Shown here: positions 35,724 through 45,490 of the stretch, one piece after another
Layout of the letters: the number at the start of each line of letters is the position of its first letter
Position numbering within the stretch: position 1 is the first letter of the stretch
Origin: JACVRN01 sp035276685
Lineage (GTDB): Bacteria > Acidobacteriota > Blastocatellia > Pyrinomonadales > Pyrinomonadaceae
Assembly: GCA_035276685.1 (NCBI GenBank)
Contig: DATELK010000221.1
Span: 1-64,000, forward strand
DNA: 64,000 nucleotides
Direction of reading: 5' to 3'
Translations under genes and position numbers: made by a program
The notes under the pieces: model-generated
Databases searched by the model: none
Seen by the model: the letters and a program-made list of their open reading frames with translations, nothing else
What the model was told of the DNA's origin: nothing

Positions 35724-36836
35724 ATGAGGCTTTTCACCAGACGACACATAGCGCTGGCGCTGCTCTACGGCGTCTTCATGCTAACGACTCACCCGGCCGC
35801 CGTTCAGGCGACGGGGCGGGAAAGCGCGCGTGCGGGCCGGTATCTTAATCCCGTCCTCGATATTGATTTTCCAGACCCGACAGTGATACGCGCTTCGGAC
35901 GGCTTCTACTACGCGTACGCCACGCAGACTGAGATAGAAGGGCGCACAATCAACATACAGGTGGCTCGCTCGGAAGACCTCGTGCATTGGAAGCACATGG
36001 GGGACGCGCTGCCAGTGAAGCCCGTGTGGGCGAACCAGACTCAGAAGTTCTGGGCCCCGCACGTCAGCCAGCACGGCGACACCTTCTACATGTACTACTC
36101 CGCCGACCCGAACACGCTGACGGGCCTGTGTCTAGCGGTCGCAACTTCTAAAAGCCCCACGGGCCCATTCACAGACAAGGGCTCGCCCTTAAAATGCGGC
36201 GAGAGTTTCGTCAACATAGACCCCATGGCTTATGACGACCCCGCGACGGGAAAGCGGCTGCTCTACTGGGGCTCGGGCTTTCAGGCGATAAAGGTACAGG
36301 AGCTTGCGGCAGACCGCACGAGCTTTGTGACGGGGAGCCAAGCTATAGACCTTGTCAAACCCATCAAGGACGAGAGCCCGGACAATTACATGCGGCTGAT
36401 TGAAGGCGCATGGGTAGTAAGACGCGCAGGCTACTATTATCTCTTCTACTCGGGCGACAACTGCTGCGGTGACAAGGCGCATTACGCCGTGATGGTCGCT
36501 CGCTCAAGAAGCGCGACCGGCCCCTTTGAGACGCTCGGGCAGGCGACAGGAAAACCCACGAGCGTTATCCTTGAGCTGAACAAGCGCTTCATAGCGCCGG
36601 GCCACAACTCCATCGTCACAGACGCGGCGGGGCAGGACTGGATTTTCTACCACGCGATTGATTCAAAGGAGCGTTTGCTTAAGAGCAGCATAGGCGGCGA
36701 CAGGGACGTGCGGCGAATCATGCTGATGGACAGAGTCGTTTATCGCAACGGCTGGCCGCAGATAGAAGGCGGCACGCCATCAACCGCAGAGCGTCCCGCG
36801 CCGCTAGCGCGCAAAGCCCGCGCGAAGAAGCGTTGA
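35724..36836 (+). CDS. Exported GH43 glycosidase (arabinanase/arabinofuranosidase type)
   Basis: 370 residues; signal peptide about 1-30 (ends AVQA-T). Propeller motifs: base Asp in DIDFPDPTVIR, WAPHVSQHGDTFYMYYS, third acidic residue in NIDPMAYDD, acid/base Glu in RLIEGAWVVRR, and FIAPGHNSIV. Only the catalytic propeller is present, ending in a basic tail. Distinct in sequence from the two larger GH43 proteins of the window, so it probably has a different linkage preference. Expected product: arabinose- or galactose-type furanosides released outside the inner membrane. Confidence 0.88.
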   Translation: MRLFTRRHIALALLYGVFMLTTHPAAVQATGRESARAGRYLNPVLDIDFPDPTVIRASDGFYYAYATQTEIEGRTINIQVARSEDLVHWKHMGDALPVKPVWANQTQKFWAPHVSQHGDTFYMYYSADPNTLTGLCLAVATSKSPTGPFTDKGSPLKCGESFVNIDPMAYDDPATGKRLLYWGSGFQAIKVQELAADRTSFVTGSQAIDLVKPIKDESPDNYMRLIEGAWVVRRAGYYYLFYSGDNCCGDKAHYAVMVARSRSATGPFETLGQATGKPTSVILELNKRFIAPGHNSIVTDAAGQDWIFYHAIDSKERLLKSSIGGDRDVRRIMLMDRVVYRNGWPQIEGGTPSTAERPAPLARKARAKKR

Positions 36837-36862
36837 AGAGGGGAGAGAGCCTACAGAGCGGC

Positions 36863-37018
36863 ATGAATCGAAGGCTAATCACACTCGCAGACGGTCGTTA
36901 CCTGATTTTTTATACCTTCGTGGATGAAGGGTCGGAAGCTTCGCCGGGCGAGCGTGCCGAAGAGAAGCCTGCGGAGCCAGTGGCCGAGGCAGAGGCCGAG
37001 GAGGAGCGAGGTGTCTGA
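36863..37018 (+). CDS. Small acidic protein of unknown function
   Basis: 51 residues from ATG 36863 (a TTG at 36833 would add ten). N-terminal half MNRRLITLADGRYLIFYTF looks like two beta strands; the C-terminal half is Glu/Ala-rich. Its stop overlaps the GTG start of galT, and the good ribosome-binding site GGAGGAG of galT is inside it, so it may serve translational coupling. I do not recognise the family. A non-coding frame is possible. Confidence 0.5.
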   Translation: MNRRLITLADGRYLIFYTFVDEGSEASPGERAEEKPAEPVAEAEAEEERGV

Positions 37019-38012
37019 GCTAAGGTGGAATCCGCTGATGGGCGAATGGGTGGCCACGGCCACGCACAGGCAGGAGCGCACCTTCATGCCGCCCGCAGAC
37101 TTCTGCCCGCTCTGCCCCACGAAGCCCGGAGGCTTCCCGACAGAAGTTCCCGAAAGCGACTATGACCTGGTGGTCTTCGAGAATCGCTTTCCTTCGCTCC
37201 GTCCTGACCCGCCCGAGCCTGCCGTCGAGCCGACGGAGCTTTATCCTGTGCGGCCCGGCGAGGGCGTCTGCGAAGTCGTGCTCTTCTCGCCGCATCACAC
37301 CTCTACTCTAGCAGAAGAGCCCGTTGAGCAGATTTACAAGCTGATACAGGTCTGGACTGACAGGTTCATGGAGCTTGGCGCGCTGCCCTTCGTCGATTAC
37401 GTCTTCGAGTTCGAGAACAAGGGCGAGGCCATAGGCGTCACGCTTCATCACCCGCACGGACAAATCTACGCCTATCCCTTCATCCCGCCGCGCATAGAGC
37501 GAGAGCTTGAACAGTCGCGCTCTCATCACAAAGAGACTGGCCGCTGCCTGCTCTGCGACATAGCCGTGGAGGAGCGGCGCGACCGCAGAAGAGTCGTCGC
37601 TGAGAACGGCTCCTTCGTCGCCTACGTCCCCTTCTTTGCGCGCTATCCTTATGAGATTCACATAAGCTCTCTGCGCCATGTGCAGGCCCTGACGGACATG
37701 GCCGAACAGGAGCAGCGCGATTTGGCGGAGATTTTGAAGATGGTGCTGGTCGCATACGACAGGCTCTTTAATCTCTCCTTCCCCTACATGATGGTGCTGC
37801 ACCAGAGGCCGACCGACGGCGGCTCGTATGATTACTACCACTTTCACATAGAGTTTTATCCGCCGCTTCGGACTGCCACGAAATTAAAGTACCTCGCGGG
37901 AAGCGAGACAGGCGCGGGCATGTTCATCAACGACACGCTGGCCGAAGAGAAGGCTGCGGAGCTGCGCTCGCACGTCTCGGCGGTCGCGTGGAAGGGCTCA
38001 AGCGATGGTTGA
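37011..38012 (+). CDS. galT: Galactose-1-phosphate uridylyltransferase
   Basis: 333 residues from GTG 37011, eight bases behind a GGAGGAG site; the long reading from 36924 adds an Arg-rich stretch from another gene's frame. Zinc cysteines in FCPLCP, ENRFPSL, and the active-site HPHGQ with nucleophile H149 identify the enzyme. A second HIT-like half is present (IHISSLRHVQ, HFHIEFYPP). It exchanges UMP between UDP-glucose and galactose-1-phosphate in the Leloir pathway. galK follows with an eight-base overlap. No galE is in the window. Confidence 0.95.
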   Translation: MSELRWNPLMGEWVATATHRQERTFMPPADFCPLCPTKPGGFPTEVPESDYDLVVFENRFPSLRPDPPEPAVEPTELYPVRPGEGVCEVVLFSPHHTSTLAEEPVEQIYKLIQVWTDRFMELGALPFVDYVFEFENKGEAIGVTLHHPHGQIYAYPFIPPRIERELEQSRSHHKETGRCLLCDIAVEERRDRRRVVAENGSFVAYVPFFARYPYEIHISSLRHVQALTDMAEQEQRDLAEILKMVLVAYDRLFNLSFPYMMVLHQRPTDGGSYDYYHFHIEFYPPLRTATKLKYLAGSETGAGMFINDTLAEEKAAELRSHVSAVAWKGSSDG

Positions 38013-39165
38013 CCGCGAGCGCGTGCGCGACCGTTTTCGACAGATGTTCGGAGGCCGCGAGCCCCGCCTCTTCAGCGCGCCCGGTCGAGTCAATCTCATA
38101 GGAGAGCACACCGATTATAACGACGGCTTCGTGCTCCCTATGGCCATTGACCGCGAAGTCTTGGTCGCGGCGGCAGCCAACGACAGCCGCACGGTGCGCG
38201 TGCATTCTCTTAACGCAGACCAGCGCGCGGAGTTTGACCTTGATAAGCCGGGAGCAACAAGGCGCGGGCTCTGGATTGATTACGTGGAAGGCGTGGCGCA
38301 GTCCCTTATGTCGCGAGGCGCGAGGCTTCAGGGCGCAGACCTGCTGCTTCTCTCCGACGTGCCTTCGGGAGCGGGGCTTTCATCTTCCGCCGCGCTCGAA
38401 ATCTCAACCGGGCTTGCGATGATGGAAGTCTCGGGCGCTCGGGTTGAGAGAGTGGAGTTAGCGCTCGCGGGCCAGCAGGCCGAGCACGTTTACGTTGGCA
38501 CCATGTGCGGCATCATGGATCAACTGGCTGCCGCCTGTGCCGAGGAAGGCCACGCGCTTCTCATAGATTGCCGCTCGCTTGAGATGACGCAGATTCCCGT
38601 GGACACATCCAGCACGGCAGTCGCCATCTGCGACACGGGCGTCAAGCACGAGCTTGCCTCTTCGGAGTACAACACTCGCCGCGCAGAGTGCGAGCGGGGC
38701 GTGGAGATTCTAAAAAGAGCGCTGCCCGGAATCAGAGCGCTCCGCGACGTGAGCCTTGAGGACTTCAAGCGCTTTGAGGAGATGCTGCCAGAGCCCGTGC
38801 GCTCACGTTGCCGACACGTAGTCACAGAGAACGCTCGCACGCTCGCTGCGGCAGACGCTTTGAGGACGAATGATTTTGACGAGCTAGGACGGCTGATGCG
38901 AGAGAGCCACGAGTCTCTGCGACAAGATTACGAGGTAAGCTGCGCGGAGTTGGACGCGATGGTGGAAGTGGCAGGCTCGGTCAGAGGCGTTTACGGTGCG
39001 CGCATGACGGGCGGAGGCTTCGGCGGCTCTACGGTCAATCTGGTCAGGCGCGACTGTTTGAAAGAATTTCAGGAAGCGGTCTCGGACGGGTATAATAAAC
39101 GCACACGCAGGACTCCAACCATCTATATTTCAGAACCGGGCGCAGGCGCTAGAGAGATTGCCTGA
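38005..39165 (+). CDS. galK: Galactokinase
   Basis: 386 residues of the GHMP kinase family. The galactokinase signature GRVNLIGEHTDYNDGFVLP lies near the N-terminus, the phosphate loop PSGAGLSSSAALE near 120, CGIMDQ, and the C-terminal MTGGGFGGSTVNL. It phosphorylates galactose at C1 with ATP in the cytoplasm. Overlap with galT shows translational coupling, and the LacI-type gene starts two bases after its stop. Confidence 0.95.
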   Translation: MVDRERVRDRFRQMFGGREPRLFSAPGRVNLIGEHTDYNDGFVLPMAIDREVLVAAAANDSRTVRVHSLNADQRAEFDLDKPGATRRGLWIDYVEGVAQSLMSRGARLQGADLLLLSDVPSGAGLSSSAALEISTGLAMMEVSGARVERVELALAGQQAEHVYVGTMCGIMDQLAAACAEEGHALLIDCRSLEMTQIPVDTSSTAVAICDTGVKHELASSEYNTRRAECERGVEILKRALPGIRALRDVSLEDFKRFEEMLPEPVRSRCRHVVTENARTLAAADALRTNDFDELGRLMRESHESLRQDYEVSCAELDAMVEVAGSVRGVYGARMTGGGFGGSTVNLVRRDCLKEFQEAVSDGYNKRTRRTPTIYISEPGAGAREIA

Positions 39166-39167
39166 AT

Positions 39168-40187
39168 ATGTCTAAGACACGTATCAAAGATGTGGCGCGC
39201 GAGGCTGGCGTATCCATCGCCACGGTCTCGCACGTTATCAACAACACGCGTGTAGTCTCCGAGACTACGCGCCAGAGGGTGATGCGTGCCATAGAGGACT
39301 GCAACTACTACCCGAACGCGAACGCGCGCAGCCTCGCCTCGGGCCGCAGCACCACGCTCGGGCTTCTCATCTCTGACATCTCGAACCCCTTCTTCCCCGA
39401 CCTTGTCAAAAGCATAGAAACGGTCGCCTTTGAAAAAGGCTACGACGTGATTCTTTCAAATACGGATTACGACGCAGAGCGGACTGTGCATTACGTGCGC
39501 CGCTTCATAGAGCGAAAGGTCGCGGGCGTGGCCCTTATGACCTCAGAACTGGATATGGGATTGATTGAAGAGCTGGCGCGCTTTCACGTCCCCGTCGTCT
39601 TTCTTGACCTTGGCTCCGCCGGAGTCTGCATGAGCAACCTCGTGGTCGATTACGAGGCGGGGATAGAAGAGGCCATCAACCACCTCGTCTCGCTGGGGCA
39701 CCGGCAGATAGCCTACGTGGGCGGCCCGTGCCACCTGCGCTCGGCTGCCAGAAGGTTCGGGGCCTTTTGTGATTCCATGACGCGTCACCTGCCGGACGCC
39801 ATGCCGCTCATGATGTACGAAGAGGATTTCCGCTTCACGGGCGGGCAGCGCGCGGCGCGTCGAATACTGGACGCGGGCAAGCTTCCGACGGCCGTCATCG
39901 TCGCAAACGATATGATGGCGCTCGGCGTGATAGAAGAGTTCAGAGAGCGCGGCGTTCACGTTCCCGCAGATATATCGGTTGTGGGCTTTGACGACATAAC
40001 TTTCGCGGCGCTGAGCAGCCCGCCGCTCACGACCATCTGTTTGCCGCGCAGGGAGCTTGGCCGCGAAGCAGTAGAAGCGCTGCTCGCCACGATTGAGCAC
40101 CCGGACTGGCAGGGCGTGGAGGTGAAAATCTCCACGCATCTAGTGCTGCGCGACTCGACTGGGCCGCCCGCGAGCCATCATTCATAA
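39168..40187 (+). CDS. LacI-family transcriptional regulator
   Basis: 339 residues. N-terminal HTH and hinge helix: IKDVAREAGVSIATVSHVIN, RQRVMRAIEDCNYYPNANAR. The rest is a periplasmic-binding-protein-like sensor (GLLISDISNPFFPDLVKSIE, VIVANDMMALGVIEEF, ISVVGFDDI) that should bind a sugar or sugar phosphate. It lies within a sugar operon, between galK and a GH43 gene. Candidate operators are the palindromes at 29226 and 29351 before the TonB receptor gene. Effector unknown; a galactose or arabinose derivative fits the context. Confidence 0.92.
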   Translation: MSKTRIKDVAREAGVSIATVSHVINNTRVVSETTRQRVMRAIEDCNYYPNANARSLASGRSTTLGLLISDISNPFFPDLVKSIETVAFEKGYDVILSNTDYDAERTVHYVRRFIERKVAGVALMTSELDMGLIEELARFHVPVVFLDLGSAGVCMSNLVVDYEAGIEEAINHLVSLGHRQIAYVGGPCHLRSAARRFGAFCDSMTRHLPDAMPLMMYEEDFRFTGGQRAARRILDAGKLPTAVIVANDMMALGVIEEFRERGVHVPADISVVGFDDITFAALSSPPLTTICLPRRELGREAVEALLATIEHPDWQGVEVKISTHLVLRDSTGPPASHHS

Positions 40188-40204
40188 AAGGACATGAGCT
40201 AACA

Positions 40205-41830
40205 ATGGGAAGAGCATCTCTTATCAATCATAGGCTTCGCCTTCTGTGCGCGGCGATGATGTTAATGCTGCTGGCCGTGGCCGCAAGCGCGCAGCGTCGC
40301 CAGACCTTTTCCAATCCTGCGATAGCGGGCGACTATCCAGACCCTTCCGTCATACGAGTGGGACAGGATTACTGGGCCACCGCGACCACCTCAGAATGGG
40401 CACCGGAGTTTCCCATACTTCATTCGCGCGACCTTGTGAACTGGACTGTGGTCGGCGCGGTTTTTCAGAAGCGGCCCGATTGGTCTGTGGGCAGCTACTG
40501 GGCACCGGAAATCGCTTATGACAAGGGGCGCTTCTTCATCTACTACGCGGCGCGCAAGAAAGGCGGGCCATTGTGTGTGGCCGTGGCTACTGCCAGCCGC
40601 CCGCAGGGGCCTTACACAGACCACGGCCCTCTAGTCTGCCAGGAAGTGGGCTCTATAGACGGCTTTCCCGTGACGGATGAAAATGGCCGTCGATACCTTT
40701 TGTGGAAAGAGGACGGCAACAGCGTCAGTAAGCCCACGCCTATCTGGGCGCAGCCTCTTTCGGCCGACGGGACAAAGCTGGTGGGAGAGAAGAAGGAGCT
40801 TTTTCACAACGACCAGCCGTGGGAGAAGCACGCCACTCTGCCTTACGGCGACCTGGTGGAAGGCCCTGCGGTGATACGACGAAACGGATACTTCTACATC
40901 TTCTACTCCGGCAACTTCTGCTGCGCGCGGGAGTGCAACTACATGCTTGGCGTGGCGCGCTCAAGGAAGCTGCTGGGCCCCTGGGAGAAGAGCCCCGCCA
41001 ATCCAATCATGCGCGGCAACGAGACGTGGAAGTGTCCGGGCCACGGCACCGTCGTCACGGACACGCGGGGGCGGGACTTCTTCTTTTATCACGCCTACAA
41101 GGCGGACGATTTTGTTTACGTTGGCCGTCAGGCTCTGCTGGACGAGATTCAGTGGGGCGCGGACGGTTGGCCCACGATTAACGGCGGGCGCGGGCCTAGC
41201 ACTAATGCAGCGTCTCCCTTCGGCGTGCCTGACCGCAGAGAAGAGTACGCGTTCTTCGACGAATTTCTCTTGCCGCGCCTCGGGCTTGGCTGGCAGTGGC
41301 CGCAGAATGATGAGCCTCAAATCAGCGTCGGAAGACGAGCGGCCGGGCAGCTTCTTCTCGCGCCTTCTGCCACTACCCAGAGCAAGAACGCTGTCGTGAG
41401 CGCCATAGTCGCGCGCCCCACTACGACAGGCGATTACGTGGCCACGACAAAAGTTGATATCAAAGGTGCGCCTCAGGGCTTGCTCGCGGGCATCTCCGCT
41501 TACGGCGACAACGAGAACGCGCTTGGCCTTGCCGTAAGCGGCGGACAGCTTTCCCTCTGGCGTATAGAGAAGGGAAATAACCAGATGGTGGCGCAGGCTC
41601 AAGTGCCGGGTGGCGCGGGCTCTGTGCTGCTTCGCATGACGGCGCGCGAGGGCCGCCTGTATCGCTTCGCCTTCAGCCGCGACGGGCGCGCGTGGACTGA
41701 GATAGGCGGAGAGGTGGACGGTAGCTACCTGCCGCCTTGGGACAGGGGCGTGCGCGTGGCTTTGACGGCTGGCGGAGCGCAAAGCTCCGCTGCACACTTC
41801 GACTGGCTGCGTATCACTCCTTCGCGCTAA
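40205..41830 (+). CDS. Exported GH43 glycosidase with C-terminal lectin-like domain
   Basis: 541 residues, close paralog of the 22997-24583 product: both share NPAIAGDYPDPSVIRVG-type start, TSEWAPEFPILHSRDLVNW, YYAARKKGGPLCVAVA and the ending HFDWLRITPSR. Signal peptide about 1-30 (ends AASA-Q). Catalytic acids as in GH43: Asp in YPDPS, Asp in SIDGFPV, Glu in LVEGPAVIRR. The C-terminal beta-sandwich begins near FFDEFLLPRLGLGW. Two copies in one locus suggest duplication with regulation by separate transcripts. Confidence 0.92.
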   Translation: MGRASLINHRLRLLCAAMMLMLLAVAASAQRRQTFSNPAIAGDYPDPSVIRVGQDYWATATTSEWAPEFPILHSRDLVNWTVVGAVFQKRPDWSVGSYWAPEIAYDKGRFFIYYAARKKGGPLCVAVATASRPQGPYTDHGPLVCQEVGSIDGFPVTDENGRRYLLWKEDGNSVSKPTPIWAQPLSADGTKLVGEKKELFHNDQPWEKHATLPYGDLVEGPAVIRRNGYFYIFYSGNFCCARECNYMLGVARSRKLLGPWEKSPANPIMRGNETWKCPGHGTVVTDTRGRDFFFYHAYKADDFVYVGRQALLDEIQWGADGWPTINGGRGPSTNAASPFGVPDRREEYAFFDEFLLPRLGLGWQWPQNDEPQISVGRRAAGQLLLAPSATTQSKNAVVSAIVARPTTTGDYVATTKVDIKGAPQGLLAGISAYGDNENALGLAVSGGQLSLWRIEKGNNQMVAQAQVPGGAGSVLLRMTAREGRLYRFAFSRDGRAWTEIGGEVDGSYLPPWDRGVRVALTAGGAQSSAAHFDWLRITPSR

Positions 41831-41884
41831 AGAGCCTGAGAGCTTTCCTCGGCATAAATGTTGAACCATTGGAGACCATGAGAC

Positions 41885-42880
41885 ATGAAAACTTTCGCTA
41901 GCTCAAGAGGACTGACCATCGTCTTGATAATAGTCGCCCTCTCGCTCGTCACTCTTTCCGGCTGCGCCAAGCAGGGCAGCCGCAGCGGCTCATCCGGCGG
42001 GGGCGGCAAGCTCAAGGTGGGCTTCTCGCAGATGGAAGAGAACAACCCGTGGCGCATTGCCGAGACCAACAGCATGAGGGACGAGGCAAAGAAGCGCGGC
42101 GACAAATTCGAGCTTATCGTCACCAACGCACAGGGGCAGACCTCTAAGCAGGTCTCGGACGTGGAGGACTTGATAGCGCAGCGAGTGGACGCAATCTTCC
42201 TTGCGCCGCGCGAGTTCGAGGGCTTGGGCTCCGCCTTGCAGCGCGCGAAGGAAGCGAAGATTCCAGTCTTCCTGATTGACAGAGAAGCTGCGGGCAAGCC
42301 GGGCGAAGATTTCGTGGCCTTCCTTGGCTCCAACTTCGTGGAGCAGGGCAAGCGCGCTGGCGACTGGCTGGTTAAGAACTCCAATGGGAAGGCCGGAATC
42401 GTTGAGCTGACCGGCACGGCTGGCTCAAGCGTTGCGCGCGACCGCTCTCAAGGGTTCCGCGACGCTATCAAGAGCTCGCCCGACATGAAGATTCTCACCT
42501 CTCAGACCGGCAACTTCTCGCGCGCCGAAGGACAGAAGGTGATGGAGAACATCATACAGGCCCACGGCAAAGCCATCACTGCCGTCTACGCGCACAACGA
42601 CGAGATGGCGCTGGGCGCGATTCAGGCCCTTAAGGCCGCCAACATGAACCCCGGCAAAGACGTGCTGATTGTCTCCGTGGACGGCGAGAAGGCCGCGCTC
42701 GAAGCCATCATGCGCGGCGAGATGAACATCACGGTCGAGTCCAACCCGCGCTTCGGGCCGCTCGCCTTCGACACGCTTGAGAAGTATCTGAGGAAAGAGC
42801 AGATTCCGCCCAAGATTATCCTCGAAGACAGATTCTTCGACTCGTCCAACGCCGCGCAGTTCGTCAACGAAGCGTACTGA
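41885..42880 (+). CDS. Sugar ABC transporter substrate-binding lipoprotein (YtfQ/RbsB type)
   Basis: 331 residues. Lipobox LSGC with lipidated C27. The mature part is a two-lobe binding protein of peripla-BP_4 type: KVGFSQMEENNPWRIAETNS, GQTSKQVSDVEDLIAQRVDA, PVFLIDREAAGKPGEDFVAF, and YAHNDEMALGAIQALKA. The motif FSQxxxxNPWR and the following transporter layout (one double ATPase, two permeases) match E. coli YtfQ, which binds galactofuranose. Binding of arabinofuranose or galactose is also possible. Confidence 0.88.
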   Translation: MKTFASSRGLTIVLIIVALSLVTLSGCAKQGSRSGSSGGGGKLKVGFSQMEENNPWRIAETNSMRDEAKKRGDKFELIVTNAQGQTSKQVSDVEDLIAQRVDAIFLAPREFEGLGSALQRAKEAKIPVFLIDREAAGKPGEDFVAFLGSNFVEQGKRAGDWLVKNSNGKAGIVELTGTAGSSVARDRSQGFRDAIKSSPDMKILTSQTGNFSRAEGQKVMENIIQAHGKAITAVYAHNDEMALGAIQALKAANMNPGKDVLIVSVDGEKAALEAIMRGEMNITVESNPRFGPLAFDTLEKYLRKEQIPPKIILEDRFFDSSNAAQFVNEAY

Positions 42881-42908
42881 ACAACAGTCTGGAGTCTGGA
42901 CTATTTTT

Positions 42909-44468
42909 ATGAGCACAAACGAGCCGCTCCTCAGGATGGAGAGAATCACTAAGAGCTTCGCGGGCGTCAGAGCCCTGGCGGGCGTTGACCTCTCGCTTGA
43001 GCGCGGAGAGGTGCACGCGCTCGTCGGCGAGAACGGCGCGGGCAAGTCCACGCTGATTAAGATAATGACGGGCGCTTACACGCGCGACGGCGGGCAGATG
43101 TTTCTGGAAGGCAGGCCCGTGGAGTTTCGCTCGCCGGAAGAGGCGCAGGACGCGGGCGTCGTCGCCGTTTATCAGGAGGTTAACCTGCTGGCCTTTCGCA
43201 CCGTCGCGGAGAACATCTACCTGGGCCGCGAGCCCAAACGCTTCGGCCTCATAGACTGGAAGCGCATGAACCGCGACGCCTCCGACCTTCTGGGGAGGCT
43301 GGGGCTTGAGATAAACCCGCGCGCGACTCTTGGAAGCCTCAACATAGCCCTGAGGCAGATGATAGCGATTGCGCGCGGCGTCTCCTTCGGCGCGAAGGTA
43401 GTCGTGCTGGATGAGCCCACAAGCTCTTTGACCGAGCGAGAGGTCTCCATCCTTTACGACGTGATTCGCAGGCTTAAGGCGGAAGGCGCGGCGGTCGTCT
43501 ACATCAGCCATCGCTTCGACGAGCTTTACACGGTCTGCGACCGAGTGACTGTCCTGCGCGACGGAAAGTTCGTCGCGACGCGACCGCTCGCGGGGCTTGA
43601 GAAGCTTGACCTCGTCTGCCTGATGCTTGGAAAGGAGCGCGAAGAGCTAAGGCAGGGGACGACTGCTTTCGAGCATCACGACGCGACGAGGAGCATGGAG
43701 CCTCTGCTTCGCGCCGTCAATCTCACGCGCGGGCGCAAGCTGAATCACGTCACGGTTGACGCAGCCGAAGGCGAGATTGTCGGAGTCGCTGGCCTCTTAG
43801 GTTCGGGCCGCACGGAGACGGCCCGCGCCATCTTCGGCGCGGATAAGATTGAGTCGGGCGAAATCTATCTCGAAGGTAAGCCGCTTAAAGTGCGCTCGCC
43901 GCGCGATGCCATCAAAGCGGGGCTGGCCTTTCTCTCCGAAGACCGCAAGGCCGAAGGCATCATCCCGGAGCTTTCCGTTAGAGAGAATCTGACGCTTGCC
44001 GCGCTTCCTGCGCTCACGAAGTTCGGCATCGTCTCGCGCGCCAAACAGCAGGAGATTGTAGAGCGCTTCATGAAGCGGCTCGGCATTAAGGCCGCGAGCG
44101 CAGACCAAAAGATACGCGAGCTTTCGGGCGGCAACCAGCAGAAGGTGCTGCTCGCTCGCTGGCTCTGCAAGAACCCAAAGTTTCTTATCTTAGACGAGCC
44201 GACGCGCGGCATAGACATTGGCGCAAAGGGCGAGATACAGGAGTTGATTAACGAGCTGGCGAACTCCGGCCTCGCCGTCCTTATGATTTCGTCCGAGCTG
44301 GAAGAGCTGGTGGAGGGAAGCTCTCGCGTGATTGTCATGCGCGACGGGCAGCGAGTGGGCGAGCTGCGCGGCAAAGAGATTTCACAGGACGCGATTATTC
44401 ACGCCATGGCCGAAGGAAGCTCCGAGACAGACAGGGAAGATGTAAGCAGGAAAGAGGCCGAAGGATAA
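42909..44468 (+). CDS. Sugar ABC transporter ATPase (YtfR/RbsA type)
   Basis: 519 residues with two ABC domains. First: Walker A GENGAGKSTLIK, degenerate signature LNIALRQMIAIAR, Walker B VVLDEPTSSL. Second: degenerate Walker A GLLGSGRTETAR, full signature LSGGNQQKVLLA and DEPTRGIDIG. This asymmetric arrangement is standard for carbohydrate uptake transporter-2 ATPases. It powers the two permeases encoded downstream at the inner membrane. Confidence 0.93.
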   Translation: MSTNEPLLRMERITKSFAGVRALAGVDLSLERGEVHALVGENGAGKSTLIKIMTGAYTRDGGQMFLEGRPVEFRSPEEAQDAGVVAVYQEVNLLAFRTVAENIYLGREPKRFGLIDWKRMNRDASDLLGRLGLEINPRATLGSLNIALRQMIAIARGVSFGAKVVVLDEPTSSLTEREVSILYDVIRRLKAEGAAVVYISHRFDELYTVCDRVTVLRDGKFVATRPLAGLEKLDLVCLMLGKEREELRQGTTAFEHHDATRSMEPLLRAVNLTRGRKLNHVTVDAAEGEIVGVAGLLGSGRTETARAIFGADKIESGEIYLEGKPLKVRSPRDAIKAGLAFLSEDRKAEGIIPELSVRENLTLAALPALTKFGIVSRAKQQEIVERFMKRLGIKAASADQKIRELSGGNQQKVLLARWLCKNPKFLILDEPTRGIDIGAKGEIQELINELANSGLAVLMISSELEELVEGSSRVIVMRDGQRVGELRGKEISQDAIIHAMAEGSSETDREDVSRKEAEG

Positions 44469-44493
44469 TCACGAAACGTTAGGAGCATAATAG

Positions 44494-45474
44494 ATGCAGA
44501 ATGCCACACAGGTTGGCGGCGCTCGCACGCAAGGCGGCCTGCTCTCGCGCCTCGGAGCCTTCGGCCCGACTTACGGGGCGCTCTGCGCTCTCCTTCTGCT
44601 GATTATCGTCAACGCCATCTTCACCAGAAATTTCTGGGACATCAACAACTTCTGGAACATTCTGCTTCAAGTCTCGCCCACCATGCTCGTAGCCATCGGC
44701 ATGACCTTTGTCATAGCCACCGGCGGCATAGACCTCTCGGTCGGCTCCGTGATGGCGCTCGCCGCATCGGTCGCCGCCATCAATCTCCAGAGCGGCGTCG
44801 CGCTCGCGGTCTTGCTCGCCATCATCGTAGCCATAGGCACGGGCGCTCTCAACGGCACGCTCATCTCTGTCTTTCGCATACAGCCCATCATAGTCACGCT
44901 GGCCGTGCTGATTGCCGGGCGCGGGCTGGCCCAGATTCCGAGCGAAGGTCGGCTGGTCGAGTTCAGGGGCCGCTATCCTGCGTTTGAGACGCTCGGCACC
45001 GGATACCTCGGGCCAGTGCCTGTGCAGGTGTTCGTGATGATTCTGGTCATAGCTGCCGCCATCTTCATCATGCGCGCCACCAGCTTCGGCCGCTACGTGC
45101 TGGCGGTCGGAGGCAACGAGGCGGCCTCGCACCTTGCCGGAGTCAAGGTCAGGCGCACGAAGATTCTGGTTTACGGCTTGAGCGGCCTCTTAGCAGGACT
45201 GGCCGGGCTGATAGAGTCTGCGCGAGGCGGAGCGAGCGACCCTTCCAACGTAGGGCTCGGGATAGAACTTGATGCCATCGCTGCGGTCGTCATCGGCGGC
45301 ACGGCCCTGACGGGCGGGCGCGCGACCATCGTAGGCACAGTCATAGGCGCTCTCATGATGCAGGTCATAACCACCAGCTTCAACATGCAGGGCATAGAGT
45401 TCTCTTGGTCTCTGGTTATCAAGGCGGCCATCATCATCGTCGCCGTCTACATACAGCGGCCCAAGGTCGCCTAA
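44494..45474 (+). CDS. Sugar ABC transporter permease (YtfT/RbsC type)
   Basis: 326 residues with about nine hydrophobic helices. Family motifs TFVIATGGIDLSVGSVMALA, LNGTLISVFRIQPIIVTLA and DAIAAVVIGGTALTGGRATI are typical of BPD_transp_2. Forms the membrane channel with the second permease at 45607. A palindromic repeat lies between the two permease genes. Confidence 0.92.
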   Translation: MQNATQVGGARTQGGLLSRLGAFGPTYGALCALLLLIIVNAIFTRNFWDINNFWNILLQVSPTMLVAIGMTFVIATGGIDLSVGSVMALAASVAAINLQSGVALAVLLAIIVAIGTGALNGTLISVFRIQPIIVTLAVLIAGRGLAQIPSEGRLVEFRGRYPAFETLGTGYLGPVPVQVFVMILVIAAAIFIMRATSFGRYVLAVGGNEAASHLAGVKVRRTKILVYGLSGLLAGLAGLIESARGGASDPSNVGLGIELDAIAAVVIGGTALTGGRATIVGTVIGALMMQVITTSFNMQGIEFSWSLVIKAAIIIVAVYIQRPKVA

Positions 45475-45490
45475 GATGCAAAGAAGAGAA

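Noticed and set aside
43681..44100. Second ABC domain with degenerate Walker A as a broken gene
   Set aside because: Asymmetric nucleotide sites are normal in RbsA-type sugar ATPases.
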